NCBI RefSeq assembly: GCF_022968825.1
Contig: NZ_JALHKS010000003.1
Location: 372,001 to 436,000, forward strand
Source of the DNA: Chryseobacterium salipaludis
GTDB lineage: Bacteria > Bacteroidota > Bacteroidia > Flavobacteriales > Weeksellaceae
Direction of reading: 5' to 3'
Length of the DNA: 64,000 nt
In this document: positions 50,587 through 59,478 of the stretch, piece by piece
Position numbering within the stretch: the stretch's first letter is position 1
How the letters are laid out: each line of letters begins with the position of its first letter
The notes under the pieces: model-generated
Database searches by the model: none
Seen by the model: only the letters and a program-made list of their open reading frames with translations
Told to the model about the DNA's origin: nothing
Position numbers and translations under genes: made by a program

Positions 50587-50904
50587 CTACAGGTGTGCAG
50601 AAAGTTTTTCGCTGATGACTTCTTTGGAAGCCACCCCTACAACTTTATCTACTACCTCGCCATTCTTAAAGATTAAAACCGTAGGAATGTTTCTGATTCC
50701 GTAGTCCACAGAAACCTGCTGGTTATTGTCCACATCTACTTTTCCTACTACCGCTCTGCCTTCAAAATCTGTAGCAACTTCTTCGATAATCGGTCCCAGC
50801 ATGCGGCAAGGCCCGCACCATACTGCCCAAAAATCTACAAGTACTGGTTTATCTGAGTTCAGAACCGTTTCCTTAAACGACTGATCTGTAATTTCTAATG
50901 CCAT
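50587..50904 (-). CDS. trxA: Thioredoxin
   Basis: 105 residues, the classical thioredoxin size. Active site FWAVWCGPCRMLGPIIEEVA (C30 and C33), IRNIPTVLIFKNGEVVDKVVGV with the cis-proline. It reduces protein disulfides and could serve the arsenate reductase. Single gene with its own terminator. Not in an operon with the desulfurase upstream (77 nt). Confidence 0.96.
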   Translation of the reverse strand: MALEITDQSFKETVLNSDKPVLVDFWAVWCGPCRMLGPIIEEVATDFEGRAVVGKVDVDNNQQVSVDYGIRNIPTVLIFKNGEVVDKVVGVASKEVISEKLSAHL

Positions 50905-50981
50905 TTTATATAATTTTTATGTTTTGCGTTTTAGAGGAAGACTAAATTACAAATATTTTACCAAACTGCCAGCTCCATTTA

Positions 50982-52154
50982 TCAATGAGCAGCATCTGTT
51001 TTTTCAATAACTTCAGTCTTGCTTATTTTGACTAACTCCTGGACAAGTGCGTCGATGTCGCTCTTTTTGGTCATGTGGCTGAAGGAAACACGCAAAGGTG
51101 TGGATCGCGACATTTCATCTTCATCTACTACCATCATCAAGACCATTGATGGTTTTGCGGCACCCGACGAACAGGCACTTCCCTGCGAAACGGCTATTCC
51201 TGCCATATCTAATTTTAAACCGATCATCGGATCATGGAATGGTAGCAGCACATTCAAAACCGTATAGAGACTGGCATCCATTTCAGCACTGCGACCGTTG
51301 AATTTCACGCCATCCACATGTGCACGCAGTTGATCGATTGCATATTGCTTAATTTCTTTAATGTGATCGCGGTATGCATCCAGATTAGCAAGAGAAAGTT
51401 CCAAGGCTTTCCCAAGACCTACGATTCCGGTCACATTTTCAGTTCCGGCACGCAGGCTTCTTTCCTGTGGACCACCCGTAATAATTCCTTTCAGGCCGGA
51501 TGATTTACGGATAAACGCAAACCCGCTTCCTTTCGGTCCATGGAATTTATGCGCGCTACAAGAAGCAAAATCAACCGGAATATCGGAGAAATCCAATTCC
51601 ATATGTGCCATAGACTGTACCGTATCCGAATGAAACAATGCACCGTGCTCCCTGCAGATCAACGCTGTTTTTTTGATATCCAGCATATTACCGATTTCGT
51701 TGTTCGCATGCATCAGTGTAACAAGCGTTTTCTTATCTGAATTCTGCAGCAGCTCTTCCAGTTTATTTAAATCAAGGTCACCTTTCTTATCAGGACGAAG
51801 ATACACTACCTCTACCCCGCGGCGTTTTTTCATATCCAGTACCGTTTCGGCCACGCACTTATGTTCCATTGGTGAAGTGATGATACGCTCCACATTCAAA
51901 TGGTTAACGCATGATTTGATAATCATGTTATTGGACTCGGTTCCGCAGGAAGTAAAGATAATCTCAGCGGGCGTTACATGAAGATAATCTGCTACCTGAC
52001 GTCGTACATTTTCAATAAGAATTTTGGCTTCCTGCCCCAGGCTGTGAAGCGATGAGGGATTGCCATAATTGTTCTTCAGTACATCCACCATAGCACTGAT
52101 GACTTCTTCGGACAGCGGCGTAGTTGCTGCATTATCCAAATATATTTTTTCCAT
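50982..52154 (-). CDS. Cysteine desulfurase (NifS/IscS-like)
   Basis: PLP enzyme taking sulfur from cysteine for iron-sulfur clusters or tRNA thiolation. 390 residues. PLP lysine K203 in SCSAHKFHGPKGSGF; sulfur-carrying C328 in SQGSACSSGA; N-terminal YLDNAATTPLSEEV. Follows the HAD gene by 39 nt, so it may be co-transcribed with the prenyl-phosphate operon, though there is no functional link. The group (IscS or NifS) cannot be fixed without a tree. Confidence 0.93.
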   Translation of the reverse strand: MEKIYLDNAATTPLSEEVISAMVDVLKNNYGNPSSLHSLGQEAKILIENVRRQVADYLHVTPAEIIFTSCGTESNNMIIKSCVNHLNVERIITSPMEHKCVAETVLDMKKRRGVEVVYLRPDKKGDLDLNKLEELLQNSDKKTLVTLMHANNEIGNMLDIKKTALICREHGALFHSDTVQSMAHMELDFSDIPVDFASCSAHKFHGPKGSGFAFIRKSSGLKGIITGGPQERSLRAGTENVTGIVGLGKALELSLANLDAYRDHIKEIKQYAIDQLRAHVDGVKFNGRSAEMDASLYTVLNVLLPFHDPMIGLKLDMAGIAVSQGSACSSGAAKPSMVLMMVVDEDEMSRSTPLRVSFSHMTKKSDIDALVQELVKISKTEVIEKTDAAH

Positions 52155-52193
52155 TGCTGAGATTTGTTGATTAAAATTTAACGGAGGCTAAAT

Positions 52194-52778
52194 TTAGTGA
52201 AAAAATTTAAAGTGTGCCTCATCTGCCCACTCCATCATTGCTTTGTCGCCGGCTGTATCACCGAAAGCAATCACTTTATCAAAGTCTTTCCGATCAATAT
52301 AGGTTTTGAGCCGGTTCACCTTTTCATCACCGTTGCAGTTTTCGCCCACGAAATGCCCGGTAAAACATCCATTTTTATATTCTGCCTGCGTTGCCAGCAA
52401 ACCCAGATTTAACCGTTTCGCAAAAGGAGCTACCCAAAGGTCAAGGGAGGCAGAAACAATAACACCTCTGGTTTGTGGATCCATTTGCTGAATAAATTCC
52501 AACGCGTTGGGACGCATCAGCTTTTTAAAATTAAGATCGCAGTATAACTGTGCTTGCCGAGCAATGCTTTCTTCTGACTCTCCTTTCAGACACGAGGCGA
52601 TAAAACTTCTCTTCACGTTTGACGCGGGAAGCAAACCTGCTTTTAGTAACACAAATAAAGGCACATGCCTGAGGAAATTAAAGTAAAACCGCTTTTTATC
52701 ATAAAACTTCAGGAAGCCGAACATGGTATCCTTAAAAGTTAGTGTCCCATCAAAATCGAAACAGTATAACTTCTTCAT
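52194..52778 (-). CDS. HAD-IB-type phosphatase, candidate polyprenylphosphoryl-ribose 5'-phosphatase
   Basis: 194 residues. FDFDGTLTFKDT (D8, D10) is the HAD nucleophile motif, VIVSASLDLWVAPFA carries motif II, and GDTAGDKAMMEWADEAHF the final Asp pair. It starts 1 nt after the DprE2-like gene, so it belongs to the four-gene operon. By context it removes the 5-phosphate from polyprenylphosphoryl-5-phosphoribose, a step known in mycobacteria to need a phosphatase. That role is inference. Confidence 0.85.
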   Translation of the reverse strand: MKKLYCFDFDGTLTFKDTMFGFLKFYDKKRFYFNFLRHVPLFVLLKAGLLPASNVKRSFIASCLKGESEESIARQAQLYCDLNFKKLMRPNALEFIQQMDPQTRGVIVSASLDLWVAPFAKRLNLGLLATQAEYKNGCFTGHFVGENCNGDEKVNRLKTYIDRKDFDKVIAFGDTAGDKAMMEWADEAHFKFFH

Positions 52779-52779
52779 C

Positions 52780-53505
52780 TTACAGTTTCATTTTTCTAAA
52801 AATAAACTCCGGAATGTTTCGGATGGCCGTCATAATAAAAAACCAAACCGGCAGGACGTACGCTGTGTTTTTTCCGGCTTTATAGGCTTTAAATATATGA
52901 TCAGCAGCCTGTGCAGGTGTTGCGGTTAAAGGTTTTGGCAGCTGAACGCCGGCGGTCATTTTGGTGTCCATAAACCCGGGTTTGATGGTGAGTACATGCA
53001 CCTTTCGGGCCGACATATAATTACGCAAGCCGCTCAGATAAGCAGTCAGACCTGCTTTCGCACTGCCATAAATAAAGTTACTCTGCCGCCCGCGATCACC
53101 GGCAACTGAAGAAAGCACGATCATGGTTCCGTGTCTTTGTCTTTCCATTTTCCCGGCGAAAAATGTTAAAACAGGAATTAATTTCGCATAGTTGATATCG
53201 ATGATACGTTCCGTATTTTTAATATTGTAAAGTCCTTCAGCGGTATCCTGCCCAAGATATCCTGTAGCGCAAAAAAGCAATTCGCCTGAAATAGTTTCAA
53301 GTTGATTATAATCCACTTGTCGCAAAAGGTCAAGCTGATGAATACTGCTTTGCTGAATATATTTCACCTCGAGATGACGGGCAAATTTTTCAGTGGTTTC
53401 AGTATCAGAAGTAAACAGGTGAATATTTTTTGGCCGAAATCCGCTCTGTAACACACGCTCCACGAATGCCTGCGCAACTTCTGAATTGCTTCCGAGTATA
53501 ATCAT
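52780..53505 (-). CDS. SDR oxidoreductase, DprE2-like
   Basis: 241 residues of the short-chain dehydrogenase family. ILGSNSEVAQAFVERVLQSG is the Rossmann start (GxxSxxA variant found in DprE2), SSVAGDRGRQSNFIYGSAKAGLTAYL carries the catalytic Ser, Tyr and Lys. Next to the FAD oxidase homologue, so it should reduce the 2'-keto polyprenylphosphoryl intermediate to arabinose (function by homology and context). The intergenic gap to the DprE1-like gene is 33 nt. Confidence 0.85.
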   Translation of the reverse strand: MIILGSNSEVAQAFVERVLQSGFRPKNIHLFTSDTETTEKFARHLEVKYIQQSSIHQLDLLRQVDYNQLETISGELLFCATGYLGQDTAEGLYNIKNTERIIDINYAKLIPVLTFFAGKMERQRHGTMIVLSSVAGDRGRQSNFIYGSAKAGLTAYLSGLRNYMSARKVHVLTIKPGFMDTKMTAGVQLPKPLTATPAQAADHIFKAYKAGKNTAYVLPVWFFIMTAIRNIPEFIFRKMKL

Positions 53506-53538
53506 AATTTTCTAAAATTAATTAAAGCAGAAAAGCTG

Positions 53539-54855
53539 TTAGAGGCCACGCTGAATTCTTTCAGATTGAAGCGACGAAAATCGCGTGTTTTCCACATTTT
53601 TTAAATAGGAAGTCAGCGAAGATTTACTCATGGAATCTTTTGTGCGATAAATCCGCCCACCATATTTCTCTACGATTGCATCCAGCGCCTGAACCAAAGC
53701 CGGCAGTTTTTTATTCACCTTAAAATCCAGGGCCAGCGTGTACCCTTCCATCGGAAAAGAGTTATATGCGTGTTGGTTTTGCTTTCCAAAAAGTTTCAGC
53801 ACGGCCAGAAAAGATCCGTTGCCGCTATGGGCAATAGTTTCCAGAATTTCACGCATACCTTGCTTCCCGGAATTTTTGGGGAGCACCATTTGGTATTGTA
53901 TAAAGCCTTTCTTACCATACATTTTATTCCACTCACCTAAAACGTCCAGCGGGTAAAAGAAGGGTTCGTAATGAACAATATTTGCCTTAAAGTCAGAACT
54001 CTGTTTACGGTAGTAGAACCAGTTAACCAGACGAATCGAAAAAGAGTTGAGCAGAAATTCAGGTAAATAAAAAGGCAAGGTAGCAATGTGATCTTTCTTT
54101 AAAGCCAGCGGATTCTTCTGCAGCTTAGGCAACAATTCTGCACGCAGGGCATGCTCGCCACGCATCATGAGACTGCGGCCGATATTCTCCCCTTTTTGCA
54201 TGCAATCAATCCAGGCTACATTGTAGGTCCAGTTTTCGCTTTCATCAAATAGCTGGAAAATTTCGTCCAGGTTTTTAGCTTTAATAGTTTCCTGCCGGAT
54301 GTATGAGGTTTCAATATTCTTTAACTGCAGTTTTGCAGAGAGGATAATTCCGGTTAGCCCCATTCCGCCGACAGTGGCCCAAAATAAATCGGCATTTTCT
54401 TCGCGGGAACAAGTCAGAACCTCCACTTCACTGTTGATTAACTCAAAACTCAGGACGTAATCAGAAAAACTGCCCTCAGCATGATGGTTCTTGCCATGCA
54501 CATCTGAGGCGATCGCGCCACCCACGGTAATATATTTAGTACCCGGCGTGACGGCCAGAAAATAACCCTGAGGAACCACCACCGCCAATATATCGGAAAG
54601 CAGTACGCCGGATTCACACTCAATAACGCCGTTCAACCGGTCAAAACTGATGAACTTGTTGAGCCGGCTGGTAGAGAAAATATGTTCTGCCAGAGAAGCA
54701 TCGCCATAGCACCGGCCGTTCCCTCTTGCAATAATCTGCTGCCGTGTGCGAACGTATTCTTTAATCTTTATAAGATTGTCTTCCGCTATAACCTCCTTTT
54801 CCACCATTGGGTAATTCCCCCAATTGCTTACCTTAACCTTGAAATCCCGCTTCAT
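53539..54855 (-). CDS. FAD-linked oxidoreductase, DprE1-like
   Basis: 438 residues from ATG 54855 (MKRDFKVKVSNWGNYPMVEKEV). FAD_binding_4: RGNGRCYGDASLAEHIFSTSRLNKFISFDRLNGVIECESGVLLSDIL, then VTPGTKYITVGGAIASDVHGKNHHAEGSFSDYVLSFELI, very close to the DprE1 FAD-contact segment D-HGKNHH-. The C-terminal ALO-like part closes the substrate site. Expected to oxidise polyprenylphosphoryl-ribose at C2'. Overlaps the UbiA gene by 23 nt. Sequence similarity is to DprE1; activity is inferred. Confidence 0.87.
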   Translation of the reverse strand: MKRDFKVKVSNWGNYPMVEKEVIAEDNLIKIKEYVRTRQQIIARGNGRCYGDASLAEHIFSTSRLNKFISFDRLNGVIECESGVLLSDILAVVVPQGYFLAVTPGTKYITVGGAIASDVHGKNHHAEGSFSDYVLSFELINSEVEVLTCSREENADLFWATVGGMGLTGIILSAKLQLKNIETSYIRQETIKAKNLDEIFQLFDESENWTYNVAWIDCMQKGENIGRSLMMRGEHALRAELLPKLQKNPLALKKDHIATLPFYLPEFLLNSFSIRLVNWFYYRKQSSDFKANIVHYEPFFYPLDVLGEWNKMYGKKGFIQYQMVLPKNSGKQGMREILETIAHSGNGSFLAVLKLFGKQNQHAYNSFPMEGYTLALDFKVNKKLPALVQALDAIVEKYGGRIYRTKDSMSKSSLTSYLKNVENTRFSSLQSERIQRGL

Positions 54856-55741
54856 TCTTAAAATAAATTTGGAGTAAAAATGCAATGAGCCAAAGCACCA
54901 GCGTTACCTGAATATAACGGTCGCGGTACACCACCTTTGTAGGAGACTCGGTTTTATTGTAAACGAGCGTCTGTTGCAGATACCTTAGAAAAGCAAATAC
55001 GACGAATATCACGGTATAAAAAACGCGTGGATGATAATTCTGCTGCACTTCCGGCGACAGGGTGAACATGACGTAGCAGACAATCGCCAGTGTACAGCTG
55101 ATTGACAAGGCTATGTCAGCGAACTGTACGTTATACCCATCCAGGGCTTTGCGCGTGGGGCCATCCAGCTGGGAATTGATCAGTTCTCCTCTTCTTTTTC
55201 CTAAGGCAAGTACCAGAGCCAGGACGAAAGTGAGGAGAATGGCCCACTGCGAAATAATAACACCGGTTGCATATCCGCCTGCCAGGACCCTTAAAACAAA
55301 TCCAATTGCAATAATGCTTACGTCGACAATGGCCACGTGCTTCAGCCGGAAAGTATAGAAAAGGTTCATCACAAAATAAAATCCGATGATGACCGCGAAT
55401 TTCCAGATGTTATTTCCTAAATACGACTGCATGCCCAAAATCATTCCCACCAAAATAATCAGGATGCCACCGAAAACGCCTTTCGCTGCAGACTTGGAAA
55501 TGACCCCACTTGCCAGCGGCCGCTTTTTCTTTTCAGGATGTTTTTTATCCGCTTCAATATCGGAGTAATCATTGATGATATAGATACTGCTCGCCACCAG
55601 ACAAAAAGCGATAAAAGCAAGTACGCTTTTCAAAAAAAGATCGCCGTGCGTAATTTTACCGGAAAAGAATAACGGCGCGAAGACAAATAAATTCTTCACC
55701 CATTGTTCCACCCGCAGCAGCTTAAGGTAATTTTTTATCAT
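54833..55741 (-). CDS. UbiA-family polyprenyl-phosphate phosphoribosyltransferase
   Basis: 302 residues, about eight membrane segments. NDYSDIEADKKHPEKKKRPLASG carries the NDxxDxxxD metal site (N57, D58, D61, D65), as in Rv3806c-type DPPR synthases that join phosphoribosyl pyrophosphate and polyprenyl phosphate. A second acidic region LALGKRRGELINSQLDGPTRKALDGY follows the fifth segment. First gene of the operon, 83 nt after the OmpA gene terminator on the other side. Assignment over other UbiA members rests on gene order and motif. Confidence 0.87.
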   Translation of the reverse strand: MIKNYLKLLRVEQWVKNLFVFAPLFFSGKITHGDLFLKSVLAFIAFCLVASSIYIINDYSDIEADKKHPEKKKRPLASGVISKSAAKGVFGGILIILVGMILGMQSYLGNNIWKFAVIIGFYFVMNLFYTFRLKHVAIVDVSIIAIGFVLRVLAGGYATGVIISQWAILLTFVLALVLALGKRRGELINSQLDGPTRKALDGYNVQFADIALSISCTLAIVCYVMFTLSPEVQQNYHPRVFYTVIFVVFAFLRYLQQTLVYNKTESPTKVVYRDRYIQVTLVLWLIAFLLQIYFKNEAGFQG

Positions 55742-55777
55742 TTAGAAAAGTGAGCCGCAAAAATACTGAATATTAAA

Positions 55778-55801
55778 CAAAAAAATCCGCCGAAGCGGAT
55801 T
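55778..55801 (-). terminator. Terminator downstream of the OmpA-like gene
   Basis: AATCCGC/GCGGATT stem with loop CGAA, T run on the minus strand. It ends transcripts from the OmpA-like gene, 24 nt after its stop. Confidence 0.8.
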
Positions 55802-55824
55802 CCTTTTTATGATATAGGTATGAT

Positions 55825-56517
55825 TTACTGTGCGGTTTTAGCATCATTAATCATATTTTCGTTTGCAGTAATCGCAAACTCCACACGGCGGTTCTGCGCA
55901 CGTCCCTCGTCCGTACTGTTGGTGGCAATAGGATCATCCTGGCCCATACCCATGGCAAACATGCGATAGGAAGAAATACCTTTGGAGATTAAATAAGATT
56001 TCACCGCATTGGCTCGTCTCTCAGAAAGTCCCATATTGTAGCTCGCCTTCCCTTTCGAGTCCGTGTGCCCATAAATATTAATATTAGTATCAGGATTGTT
56101 TTTAAGTACCTGTGCCAATTTATCAAGGTTGGCTCTCGCCGCGGCACTCAGCTCTGAAGAGTCAAAGGCAAAATTCACCATGTTTTCTTTCATGGTTACT
56201 TTAATCCCTTCACCTACTCTCTCTACTTCAGCACCAGGCAGTGTTTCCTTGATTTCTTTCGCCTGCTTGTCCATATTGCGGCCAATCACGTTACCGGCCA
56301 CACCTCCTACAATTCCACCAAGCACGGCACCCGCAGGAGCATTTTTACCTTTACCGATATTGTTACCGAGCACTCCCCCGATCACGGCACCGGCTGCAGT
56401 TCCGATTACAGTTCCTTTTTGCTGGTTGTTTGCGTTTCTTACGGATTCACAACTCGTCATGACCAGAGATCCGGAGATGAACAGAGCTGCGATATTTGTT
56501 TTATTAAAAAATTTCAT
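55825..56517 (-). CDS. OmpA-family lipoprotein with glycine zipper
   Basis: 230 residues. Lipobox VMTSC (Cys23). A glycine-zipper segment (GTVIGTAAGAVIGGVLGNNIGKG..., GGIVGGVAGNVIG, about 34-80) may span or insert into the membrane. The OmpA C-terminal domain (about 110-220) contains NFAFDSSELSAAARANLDKLAQVLK, NINIYGHTDSKGKASYNMGLSERRANAVKSYL and GRAQNRRVEFAI, which binds peptidoglycan. Anchors the outer membrane to the wall. Confidence 0.92.
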   Translation of the reverse strand: MKFFNKTNIAALFISGSLVMTSCESVRNANNQQKGTVIGTAAGAVIGGVLGNNIGKGKNAPAGAVLGGIVGGVAGNVIGRNMDKQAKEIKETLPGAEVERVGEGIKVTMKENMVNFAFDSSELSAAARANLDKLAQVLKNNPDTNINIYGHTDSKGKASYNMGLSERRANAVKSYLISKGISSYRMFAMGMGQDDPIATNSTDEGRAQNRRVEFAITANENMINDAKTAQ

Positions 56518-56552
56518 TGTCTTCTAATTTTATTATTTGATTTAAAAAATTC

Positions 56553-57032
56553 TTATCTCATCGAGGTTCTTTCGAAATTATAAACGATGCGTACCATTTC
56601 TCCGTTGGCAGGCACGTTCTGCTCCAGTGAAAACTGATCTGTGGTCTGACTCACCAGATTAAGGGAATATCCTTCGGTAACTGCTTTAGCCTTGGAACCT
56701 TCCAGCATTTTCTTGAAACGGAATTCGTTGCCGTTTACCACCTCAAACTTGATCGGCTGTACCACACTTGGACAGGCACCTCCGCCGGTCAGCGTATACG
56801 AACCGGACCAGTTGTTCGGAATCAGCCTCCAGTGACTCCCAACAAAACATTGTGCATCTGCTCCCTCGTCGAAAGGTTTAACTTTGTAATTGCGGTCATA
56901 ATTTACGCTGGTAATCTCCCAGTCACCTTTCATCTTCAGAAAATCTGCCCGGTTGGACTGGGCAGTTTTAGCAGTAGAACACGACATTAAAACTGCCGAT
57001 CCCAATATTCCTGTTAATAGTACCTTTTTCAT
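56553..57032 (-). CDS. Lipocalin-like lipoprotein, 159 aa
   Basis: Lipobox AVLMSC (Cys18). The mature domain starts FLKMKGDWEITSVNYDRNY and continues HWRLIPNNWSGSYTLTGGGACPSVVQPIKFEV with a Cys pair, then FEVVNGNEFRFKKM, typical of the Bacteroidota lipocalin family. Probably binds a small hydrophobic ligand at the outer membrane. Lies 35 nt ahead of the OmpA-like gene in the same direction, likely one transcript. Confidence 0.87.
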   Translation of the reverse strand: MKKVLLTGILGSAVLMSCSTAKTAQSNRADFLKMKGDWEITSVNYDRNYKVKPFDEGADAQCFVGSHWRLIPNNWSGSYTLTGGGACPSVVQPIKFEVVNGNEFRFKKMLEGSKAKAVTEGYSLNLVSQTTDQFSLEQNVPANGEMVRIVYNFERTSMR

Positions 57033-57082
57033 AGTATTTTATTTAAGTATAGCATTGATGTACAAAAAACCGTGCCATGACC

Positions 57083-57109
57083 AAAAAAAATCCGGCGAAC
57101 CGGATTTTT
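57083..57109 (-). terminator. Terminator after the S8 peptidase
   Basis: AAAATCCGG/CCGGATTTT stem, loop CGAA, T run on the minus strand, 20 nt after the peptidase stop. Confidence 0.8.
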
Positions 57110-57128
57110 AGCTAATTTCATTTAAGAA

Positions 57129-58832
57129 TTATCTGCCCTTAGCACGTGCTCTTTTCTTCTTGGCTGGTGCTATTTTCGTAGGCGTTGGTTTATAGAAATG
57201 CGTATAGGCATATTCAGCTGCATTGCGCACATCAATGACACCGCCGGCCTGTGAAATAAGATCAAAACGGTTGTTGGTGTTTGATTTAAGCATGGCATTA
57301 ACCGTAGACTTATTACTGGTTTTCACCAAAGACTCAATAATCTGCGCCGGCGTTAGGTTCGGCATATAAGCCAAAAGAATCGAAGCAGCTCCTGCGACTA
57401 CCGGTGAGGCCATTGATGTCCCCTGAAGATATTCATACTTATCGTGCGGCACCGTTGAATAGATTTGTTCTCCCGGAGCGAACACGTCCACAAGCTTACC
57501 ATTGTAATTGGAGAAACCGGCTCGCAGGAATTCATTATCGTTTGTTGAAGCACCGACTACAATCATATTGTTTACAAAGGGTTTCTCATCCGTTACATTC
57601 TTGTAATTCGTCGGGAAATAAATATTTTCAGAGATATCTTCATTCTCATTTCCGGCAGCTTTAACCAGCAGTACACCTTTGGATTCGGCATATTTAAAAG
57701 CATCCCACACGACTTCTTTGCCCGGAGATACTGGCTTACCAAAGCTCATGTTCAGGATTTTCGCACCATTATCCACCGCATAGCGAATGGCATTGGCCAC
57801 ATCTTTGTCGCGCTCATCACCGTCGGGCACGGCACGTACGGTCATGATTTTAGCGGTTTTATATCCTACCCCATACTGCACTTCATTGCCGTTTGGAACG
57901 CCGGCAATAATTCCTGCCACGTGGGTACCATGCTGTGCATCCGGCCCTTCGTAATGGTTATTTCCGTAATACTTTTCGGTGTAGTCGTCATAATTATCAC
58001 CCACGATCGAGGCGCGCGGATCATAGTCCAGGTTATATTGTTTGGTAGCCTGTGGTTCGAAATAGTCCAGTGCACCTTTGAATTCCTTTTCAAGCTTTTC
58101 GCGGACTTCGGCAGGCTTTTTACCGGCCATGCCCGGATCAAGCGCAGCCTGCTTCAGGATTTGTACCGCCATGGTTTCTTCCTGAGTTGTTGGTGTAATC
58201 TGGGCGACATTTCCCGGCGTCAGATTATGGTCCTTAAGCAAAGAAACCATTACCGGAATCAGGTCATAAATACGCTTATACGTTTCATAACTCTGGCGGG
58301 CTGCGATGCTTTTCTCGGTAAATATTTTCTTCGAGGTCATGTACATCTCGAATTCCTTTGGCATTTTCGCCTGATTGGCTTTATTGGCTGCTGAATCGGG
58401 ACCTTCGAAAACCGACTGATATTTTTTAACAATACGCGTTACTTCCATGTTATCCACATCGATATCACCGTTTTTGCCACCGCTGAAGTTCCAGCCGTAA
58501 ATATCATCCACATAGCCATTGCCGTCATCATCTTTTCCGTTGCCCGGAACTTCGTTTGGATTATGCCACATATTGGGTGCCAGCCCCGGATGATCCACCT
58601 GAACACCACTGTCGAGCACTCCAACGATGACCGGCTTTGGGCTTAACCCTTTTGACTCAAGATATTTATACGCGTTTTGCGTATTCACTCCGTACACGTT
58701 GGTCGCGGAGAAGTCCTTGTGATACCAGGTCATCAGATCCTGATCTTTCATCGGATCAAGCGCAGCTGTCTCCGTTTGTCCGAAGATGGTCATACCTGTC
58801 ATAAAACAGGCGGCAATCAATATTTTTTTCAT
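57129..58832 (-). CDS. Secreted subtilisin-like serine peptidase (S8)
   Basis: 567 residues, signal peptide about 1-19. Catalytic triad: D74 in VIVGVLDSGVQVDHPGL, H301 in QHGTHVAGIIAG, S473 in GTSMASPVVAGAA; oxyanion Asn in KAAGNENED. A large insert of about 170 residues between the Asp and His motifs (VTRIVKKYQSVFEGPDSAANKANQ...) is typical of the Bacteroidota form. The basic tail (KIAPAKKKRARAKGR) is not a type IX secretion signal. Likely a periplasmic or surface protease. Confidence 0.93.
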   Translation of the reverse strand: MKKILIAACFMTGMTIFGQTETAALDPMKDQDLMTWYHKDFSATNVYGVNTQNAYKYLESKGLSPKPVIVGVLDSGVQVDHPGLAPNMWHNPNEVPGNGKDDDGNGYVDDIYGWNFSGGKNGDIDVDNMEVTRIVKKYQSVFEGPDSAANKANQAKMPKEFEMYMTSKKIFTEKSIAARQSYETYKRIYDLIPVMVSLLKDHNLTPGNVAQITPTTQEETMAVQILKQAALDPGMAGKKPAEVREKLEKEFKGALDYFEPQATKQYNLDYDPRASIVGDNYDDYTEKYYGNNHYEGPDAQHGTHVAGIIAGVPNGNEVQYGVGYKTAKIMTVRAVPDGDERDKDVANAIRYAVDNGAKILNMSFGKPVSPGKEVVWDAFKYAESKGVLLVKAAGNENEDISENIYFPTNYKNVTDEKPFVNNMIVVGASTNDNEFLRAGFSNYNGKLVDVFAPGEQIYSTVPHDKYEYLQGTSMASPVVAGAASILLAYMPNLTPAQIIESLVKTSNKSTVNAMLKSNTNNRFDLISQAGGVIDVRNAAEYAYTHFYKPTPTKIAPAKKKRARAKGR

Positions 58833-58841
58833 GTGTATATT

Positions 58842-59450
58842 TTATGGATTGAGAATACTTTTAATATAAGTACGGGCTTCGGGCCCTTTGTTACAAATCA
58901 GATCCAAAACAGACAAATCCGGCAGGAAACCATACTTTGAAGAAAAGGACTGAAAGTATTCAGGCGTATCATAGGCCGTTGGTTGTTTTGGCGAGAAGGC
59001 AGCACGGAAATCTTCAGCTTCCGGCGCAGCTTCATAACTTGTGGTCAGCCGGTAGGTTTGTTCTGTTTGCAATACCCGTTGGATGACTTCCAAAGCATGA
59101 AGGTTAAATTCCAGCAAATGATCTGTTTTAATGTGATAGATCTCTGCCAGTCTATCTTCATAATATTCAAAGTACGCTGAGGTCTGATACGCCGTTTTTA
59201 TAGATTTCCAGTGCAGGCTTTGCCAATTTTCGCGGTTGCATACTTTCGTATCTTTCAGGGCACGGTTTCCGCCATGGCTGATAGGAATGATCAAAGACAG
59301 TTTCCCGTTGGCTCCGTAAATATTTGCACGATTACGGTAGGTCTGCTTCGGGAAGTTTTCATGTTGCTCCAGGACCACTTCTCCGACAGCTAGAAATTCG
59401 GCAAACCAGGAAACCGGTGGCAGGTAGAATACAGGCAAAAGTTTGCTCAT
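58842..59450 (-). CDS. WbqC-family protein
   Basis: 202 residues. LLPVFYLPPVSWFAEFLAVGEVVLEQHENFPKQTYRNRANIYGANGKLSLIIPI is the WbqC N-terminal signature, with LLEFNLHALEVIQRVL in the middle. Relatives sit in O-antigen clusters and use aminoacyl or sugar-linked substrates; in Flavobacteriia the gene is routinely next to lepB and dapB. Enzymatic role is unclear. Overlaps nothing; the gap to lepB is 28 nt. Confidence 0.9.
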   Translation of the reverse strand: MSKLLPVFYLPPVSWFAEFLAVGEVVLEQHENFPKQTYRNRANIYGANGKLSLIIPISHGGNRALKDTKVCNRENWQSLHWKSIKTAYQTSAYFEYYEDRLAEIYHIKTDHLLEFNLHALEVIQRVLQTEQTYRLTTSYEAAPEAEDFRAAFSPKQPTAYDTPEYFQSFSSKYGFLPDLSVLDLICNKGPEARTYIKSILNP

Positions 59451-59478
59451 CAGAGGTAATTAAATTTAAAATACAGTT

